Below are positions 14,501 through 17,417 of a stretch of DNA of 17,417 nt, in pieces (position 1 is the stretch's first letter; every line of letters starts with the position of its first letter). The position numbers and the translations under genes were made by a program. The notes beneath the pieces are model-generated. The model searched no databases. It was not told where the DNA came from and was given only the letters and a program-made list of their open reading frames with translations. The DNA is from Synergistaceae bacterium. Lineage in GTDB: Bacteria > Synergistota > Synergistia > Synergistales > Synergistaceae. The stretch lies in the NCBI GenBank assembly GCA_028702015.1, contig JAQVPO010000002.1:1-17417 (forward strand). The letters are read 5' to 3'.

Positions 14501-15190
14501 CTAGTCTCTGCGCATCCCTCTGAGAGCCAGCAGCCTTACCAGCTGAAGAACCGTCATGACAAGAGCCGCTACATAAGTCAGAGCTGCCGCGTCAAGAACA
14601 GCTTTTGCACCGCCCACTTCATTCCTGGCAAGAAGACCTGTCTCTGAAAGGAGCCTGAGAGCCCTCGCGCTTGCATCAAACTCAACAGGAAGAGTCACAA
14701 GATGAAAGACAAGTACTCCGCAGAAAAGGAGTATCCCGGCATTGAGCAGCGGGGTATAGCCCATTATCAGTCCTATGAAGAAGAGAGGCATGGACATCGT
14801 AGAACCTATATTAACAGCCGGAACGATAGAATTCCTGAGACGAAGAAAAGCATAACCCTCTTTATCCTGGATAGCATGCCCCACCTCATGAGCAGCAACA
14901 CCTATTGCGGCAATGCTTGAATTACCCGAAACTGCATCTGAAAGGCGAAGCACCTTGCTCCTTGGATCATAATGATCTGTAAGGTGGCCCTGTATCCTCT
15001 CAACTCTTACATTTCCAAGTCCGAACTTATCCAGCAAAACTCTGGATACATGGTCAGCGGTCACACCGCTGACAGATCTGACCTCACTGTATTTTGAAAA
15101 AGCTCCCTTGACCTTGAACTGGGCCCATAGAGAAAAGAGCATCGCAGGTATCAAAAGAACTATGGTCGGGTCTAAATACGGGAACAGCAT
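14501..15190 (-). CDS. YugP-like membrane zinc metallopeptidase
   Basis: 229 residues, family Zn_peptidase_2 (PF04298, B. subtilis YugP type). There is an N-terminal transmembrane helix (about 8-24) and a soluble segment with LRLSDAVSGNSSIAAIGVAAHEVGHAIQ. HEVGH at 101-105 gives two zinc His and the catalytic Glu. Hydrophobic helices follow at about 132-165, then LPVEFDASARAL with the probable third ligand Glu170, and a last helix (about 203-224). Substrate is unknown for the family; it acts at the cytoplasmic membrane. Genes of this family often sit near def/fmt/rsmB in Clostridia (from memory), consistent with rsmB next door, although a strong terminator separates them here. GGAGGTG lies 7 bases before ATG 15190. 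The stop is TAG. Confidence 0.9.
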   Translation of the reverse strand: MLFPYLDPTIVLLIPAMLFSLWAQFKVKGAFSKYSEVRSVSGVTADHVSRVLLDKFGLGNVRVERIQGHLTDHYDPRSKVLRLSDAVSGNSSIAAIGVAAHEVGHAIQDKEGYAFLRLRNSIVPAVNIGSTMSMPLFFIGLIMGYTPLLNAGILLFCGVLVFHLVTLPVEFDASARALRLLSETGLLARNEVGGAKAVLDAAALTYVAALVMTVLQLVRLLALRGMRRD

Positions 15191-15217
15191 TTTACGACAC
15201 CTCCGTTATAATAAACG

Positions 15218-15237
15218 ATATTAGTCTATATTAGTCA
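15218..15237. repeat. tandem 10-bp repeat in the peptidase promoter region
   Basis: ATATTAGTCT is followed at once by ATATTAGTCA, two copies with one mismatch. A minus-strand TTGACT (15233-15238) overlaps the second copy and could be a -35 for the peptidase gene, with an AT-rich -10 near 15208-15215. One helical turn of spacing would suit an operator, but two short AT-rich copies may be chance. Confidence 0.4.
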
Positions 15238-15239
15238 AA

Positions 15240-16388
15240 CTAATTATGTCTTCCGTAAAATCCCGCAATCTCCTCCGCGACTCTTTCCTGCTCTTCCGGC
15301 AGAAGTTCAGGGAAAATAGGAAGCGCAAGAACGGTCCCTGCCAGCATTTCTGATACAGGGAAATCGCCCTCTTTGTAACCAAGGTATGAGAAACAGTGCT
15401 GTAGGTGAAGGGGAAGCGGATAGTATACTCTTGTCACTATTCCTTTATCCTCGAGATATGCCTGTAGTTCGTCCCTTCTCTCTGCTTTCACCACATACTG
15501 ATGATATACATGTCTGTTGCCTGTCTCTTCTGCAGGAGGAGTCACTTTGTCGAGAAGCCCTTTTTCTTTGAAAAGGAGCATATATCTTTCAGCAACGATC
15601 CTCCGTTCTTCGTTCCATTCCTCAAGATGACGGAGCCTGACTCTTAGTATTGCAGCCTGGATTGCATCAAGTCGGCTGTTGATCCCGACTTCTTCGTGAA
15701 AATACGTCCTGCCTGAACCATGGACTCTGAGACTTTTTATGCGGTCCGCCGCCTCTTTGCCGTGAGGGATGGAAACCATACCTCCGTCGCCGTAGCAGCC
15801 AAGATTTTTTGTCGGGAAGAATGAAAAACATCCCAGATCTCCCATAGCCCCGGCTCTCCATATCTTTTTATCTATCACCCTATGCGCACCTATCGCCTGA
15901 GCACAGTCTTCTACAAGTGCTATCCCTCTCTGCTTAAGCTCATCCCTGATCAGCTCCAGCCTGCATGTCTGTCCGAAAAGGTGCACTGGAAGGACTGCTT
16001 TGGTCCTCGGAGTAATTTTTTCCATGACCGATTCCATGGAGAGATTGTACGTATCTGGATCAACATCAGCAAAAACAGGTTTTGCTCCGTTTCTTGTTAT
16101 ACAGCTTGCTGTTGCAAAGAAGGTAAATGGAGTAGTTATTACTTCGTCTCCTTCTTTGAGATCAAGCGACATAAGAGCCAGAACCAGCGCATCTGTACCG
16201 GAAGCGCATCCGACCGCACTTTCCACCTCCAGATACGCAGCTATCTCCTTCTCAAGACATTCTACTTCGGGCCCCAAAATAAAGTGCTGCGACTCAAGGA
16301 CTCTATCCAGCGCAACCCTTACCTCTTCTTTTACCCTATTGTAATTTCTTGTCAGATCAAAGGACGGTATTTTTTCCTGTACTGCCAT
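15240..16388 (-). CDS. DegT/DnrJ/EryC1/StrS-family nucleotide-sugar aminotransferase
   Basis: 382 residues, fold-type I PLP enzyme: FILGPEVECLEKEIAAYL (36-53), VGCASGTDALVLAL (59-72), GDEVITTPFTFFATA (80-94), AVLPVHLFGQ (131-140), VEDCAQAIGA (159-168) with Asp161, FSFFPTKNLGCYGDGGM (188-204) with PLP Lys194, and the HxYHQYVV segment near 314-321. This subgroup resembles WbpE/WlbC or FdtB-type enzymes, which aminate the 3-keto group of UDP- or dTDP-sugars for surface polysaccharide. The exact sugar cannot be named. It differs clearly from the KdnA homologue in this window. The GntR gene ends 4 bases upstream and its last codons hold the RBS (GGGGAGGA), so the two are co-transcribed. No sugar dehydrogenase or acetyltransferase partner is visible. 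The stop is TAG. Confidence 0.9.
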   Translation of the reverse strand: MAVQEKIPSFDLTRNYNRVKEEVRVALDRVLESQHFILGPEVECLEKEIAAYLEVESAVGCASGTDALVLALMSLDLKEGDEVITTPFTFFATASCITRNGAKPVFADVDPDTYNLSMESVMEKITPRTKAVLPVHLFGQTCRLELIRDELKQRGIALVEDCAQAIGAHRVIDKKIWRAGAMGDLGCFSFFPTKNLGCYGDGGMVSIPHGKEAADRIKSLRVHGSGRTYFHEEVGINSRLDAIQAAILRVRLRHLEEWNEERRIVAERYMLLFKEKGLLDKVTPPAEETGNRHVYHQYVVKAERRDELQAYLEDKGIVTRVYYPLPLHLQHCFSYLGYKEGDFPVSEMLAGTVLALPIFPELLPEEQERVAEEIAGFYGRHN

Positions 16389-16392
16389 ACCT

Positions 16393-17118
16393 CTATTCCT
16401 CCCCTGTTAAAAATGCTTTATTCTGTTGAGCAAGGCCATTCATTTTTGCTAGGATGTTTCTTCTCTCATATGGTTTTTCGAGAACCGCATGAGAATGGCG
16501 GAGATGCTCTTTCATTAATGAATCCGCTGACTTTTCATCCCCTGACATTATAGATGCCAGAATCCTTCTGTGTTCCTCTGAGCTGTAATTATTTTCCTCT
16601 GTGAAAGGATCGTAGAAAAGAATATACACATTGGTCCGAAGGATTATGTTTTCAACGTACTCGATAAGTACTATGTTTTTGCTTGCGTTAGCTATTAGCC
16701 TGTGAAAATTATTGTTTGCTTCAAGGCTGGACTGTATATCCCGGGCAATAAATGATGATTCCTCATCTTTAAGCACCTCTTCGAACCTTTCCGCCATGCG
16801 TCTGTCGATCCCTTTCCTGCAGGCAAGCTGAACGCTGAGAGCTTCAAGGTATTGCCGCACATCATAGGCTCCCTCGATCTCTGCCGCACTGGGAGCAGCT
16901 ACTCTTGCTCCGCTGTTGGGGATTATCCTTACAAGCCCCTCGCTCGCGAGGCGTCTGAGAGCCTCCCTTACAGGGGTCCGGCTGACCCCCATCTCATTTG
17001 AGATCTTAACTTCTGGGAGCCTCTCACCCGGCTTGAGCTGCTTGTTTACTATTCTGGTCCTAAGCTCATGGTACACAAAATCTGACGATGTATTATAGTA
17101 ATTCGAATAATGTATCAC
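16393..17118 (-). CDS. GntR-family regulator with FCD (FadR C-terminal) domain
   Basis: 241 residues from GTG 17118. The N-terminal winged HTH (about 10-75) shows VYHELRTRIVNKQLKPGERLPEVKISNEMGVSRTPVREALRRLASEGLV, a textbook GntR pattern. The C-terminal all-helical FCD domain (about 80-210) has NNNFHRLI, EEHRRIL and MKEHLRHS. Their His residues fit the metal site of FCD proteins, although the usual Asp four residues before the first His is Asn. GTG 17118 is chosen because GGGGG lies 7 bases upstream; the longer frame starting at ATG 17187 begins inside the predicted -10 box. It probably senses a small organic acid or sugar acid and controls itself and the co-transcribed DegT aminotransferase. 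The stop is TAG. Confidence 0.92.
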   Translation of the reverse strand: MIHYSNYYNTSSDFVYHELRTRIVNKQLKPGERLPEVKISNEMGVSRTPVREALRRLASEGLVRIIPNSGARVAAPSAAEIEGAYDVRQYLEALSVQLACRKGIDRRMAERFEEVLKDEESSFIARDIQSSLEANNNFHRLIANASKNIVLIEYVENIILRTNVYILFYDPFTEENNYSSEEHRRILASIMSGDEKSADSLMKEHLRHSHAVLEKPYERRNILAKMNGLAQQNKAFLTGEE

Positions 17119-17182
17119 TAATTTTCCCCCTGAAACCTCTATCTTGAAAATAGGACGATATCTCCCGATCAAACAACTTCTC

Positions 17183-17210
17183 ATCATAACATATATTCAT
17201 ACTATGGCAA
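17183..17210 (-). promoter_or_regulatory. sigma70-type promoter of the GntR-DegT operon
   Basis: Minus-strand TTGCCA (17205-17210), 16-base spacer, TATGAT (17183-17188), each 5 of 6 to consensus. A leader of about 60 bases to GTG 17118 results. Confidence 0.65.
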
Positions 17211-17212
17211 GT

Positions 17213-17240
17213 TTGACATAAATCGTTTTATGAATAGAAT
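17213..17240 (+). promoter_or_regulatory. sigma70-type promoter of the rightward membrane protein gene
   Basis: A perfect TTGACA (17213-17218), 16-base spacer and TAGAAT (17235-17240). Its -35 lies two bases from the -35 of the opposing promoter, so the two face away from each other. The expected transcription start (about 7 bases past the -10) is at or next to the ATG at 17247. Confidence 0.7.
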
Positions 17241-17246
17241 TATCCC

Positions 17247-17417
17247 ATGCATAAACGACTATTAGTCCTTTTTCTCTCCTTCGGCACGATAATCGCCTTC
17301 GGCTATGCCCTTGGCGGCCTTGGCGGCTATATTTTCGGACAGGGTAAGCCGCTGACGATAGCCGCCGGACTTATAGGAGGGATCATTTCAGCCCTGCTCG
17401 CGCTCAAAATATGGAAG
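17247..17417 (+). CDS. small membrane protein, N-terminal part (cut by window edge), probably leaderless
   Basis: The open frame from ATG 17247 runs 57 codons to the window end. It begins MHKRLLVLFLSFGTIIAFGYALGG: a short basic N-terminus and a first hydrophobic helix (about 5-30), then a loop GQGKP (34-38) and a second hydrophobic helix (about 39-55, glycine-rich). No Shine-Dalgarno is present, but a strong promoter ends 6 bases before the ATG, which would give an mRNA starting at or near the start codon. The glycine-rich two-helix layout is reminiscent of small AtpI/AtpZ-like proteins, but I cannot support that family. Function is not assigned. Confidence 0.6.
   Translation, partial: MHKRLLVLFLSFGTIIAFGYALGGLGGYIFGQGKPLTIAAGLIGGIISALLALKIWK

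Noticed and set aside
15882..16553. plus-strand open frame of 223 codons across degT and gntR
   Set aside because: It spans two convincing minus-strand genes, and its translation has no domain-like character.
17119..17187. N-terminal extension of the GntR regulator from ATG 17187
   Set aside because: That ATG lies in the predicted -10 box and has no RBS; GTG 17118 has a good RBS and gives normal family length.

Overview
The window is ordinary bacterial chromosome, AT-balanced and densely coded. It is consistent with an anaerobic diderm of the Synergistota, but that assignment is inference. It carries LPS inner-core sugar genes (8-amino-Kdo type), so an outer membrane is implied. It also has a Firmicutes-like rsmB/PASTA/rpe gene order, a UGA-recoded selenoprotein and several redox-thiol proteins. 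No rRNA, CRISPR, insertion sequence or prophage is visible.

Left part (1-3346). A CoA-disulfide-reductase-like flavoprotein is cut by the window edge and points left. Divergent from it is a short gene missed by ordinary ORF calling: an ArsC/YffB-family thioredoxin-fold protein whose first redox cysteine is an in-frame UGA (Sec9, motif U-G-T-C), with a SECIS-like hairpin just downstream. Then come a di-Mop molybdate-binding protein with a perfect terminator, and a two-gene operon of an Lrp/AsnC regulator and a class I aminotransferase (4-base overlap, similar to alaR-alaT).

Middle left (3373-7315, minus strand). kdsB-kdnB-kdnA form one operon with a good sigma70 promoter and encode oxidation, transamination and CMP activation of Kdo to 8-amino-Kdo. 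Upstream are a small secreted protein of unknown function and a tRNA-Ser(UGA), each with its own terminator.

Middle (7387-10225, plus strand). A copper-export set: CopA-type P-type ATPase, CopZ-type chaperone, and a small secreted protein related to superoxide reductase that keeps two His and the Cys but has Met in place of the last His ligand.

Right (10263-15190, minus strand). A peptidase gene (YugP-like) is followed by a terminator and then a tightly coupled run rsmB, PASTA-only membrane protein, rpe, rodZ. rpe contains one in-frame TAG in otherwise intact sequence. UAG ends six other genes here, so it is a normal stop and the allele looks like a nonsense mutation or a sequence error.

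Far right (15240-17417). A GntR/FCD regulator and a DegT-family sugar aminotransferase are co-transcribed leftward. Back to back with their promoter is a second strong promoter, whose predicted start point falls on the ATG of a small membrane protein truncated by the window end, suggesting a leaderless mRNA.
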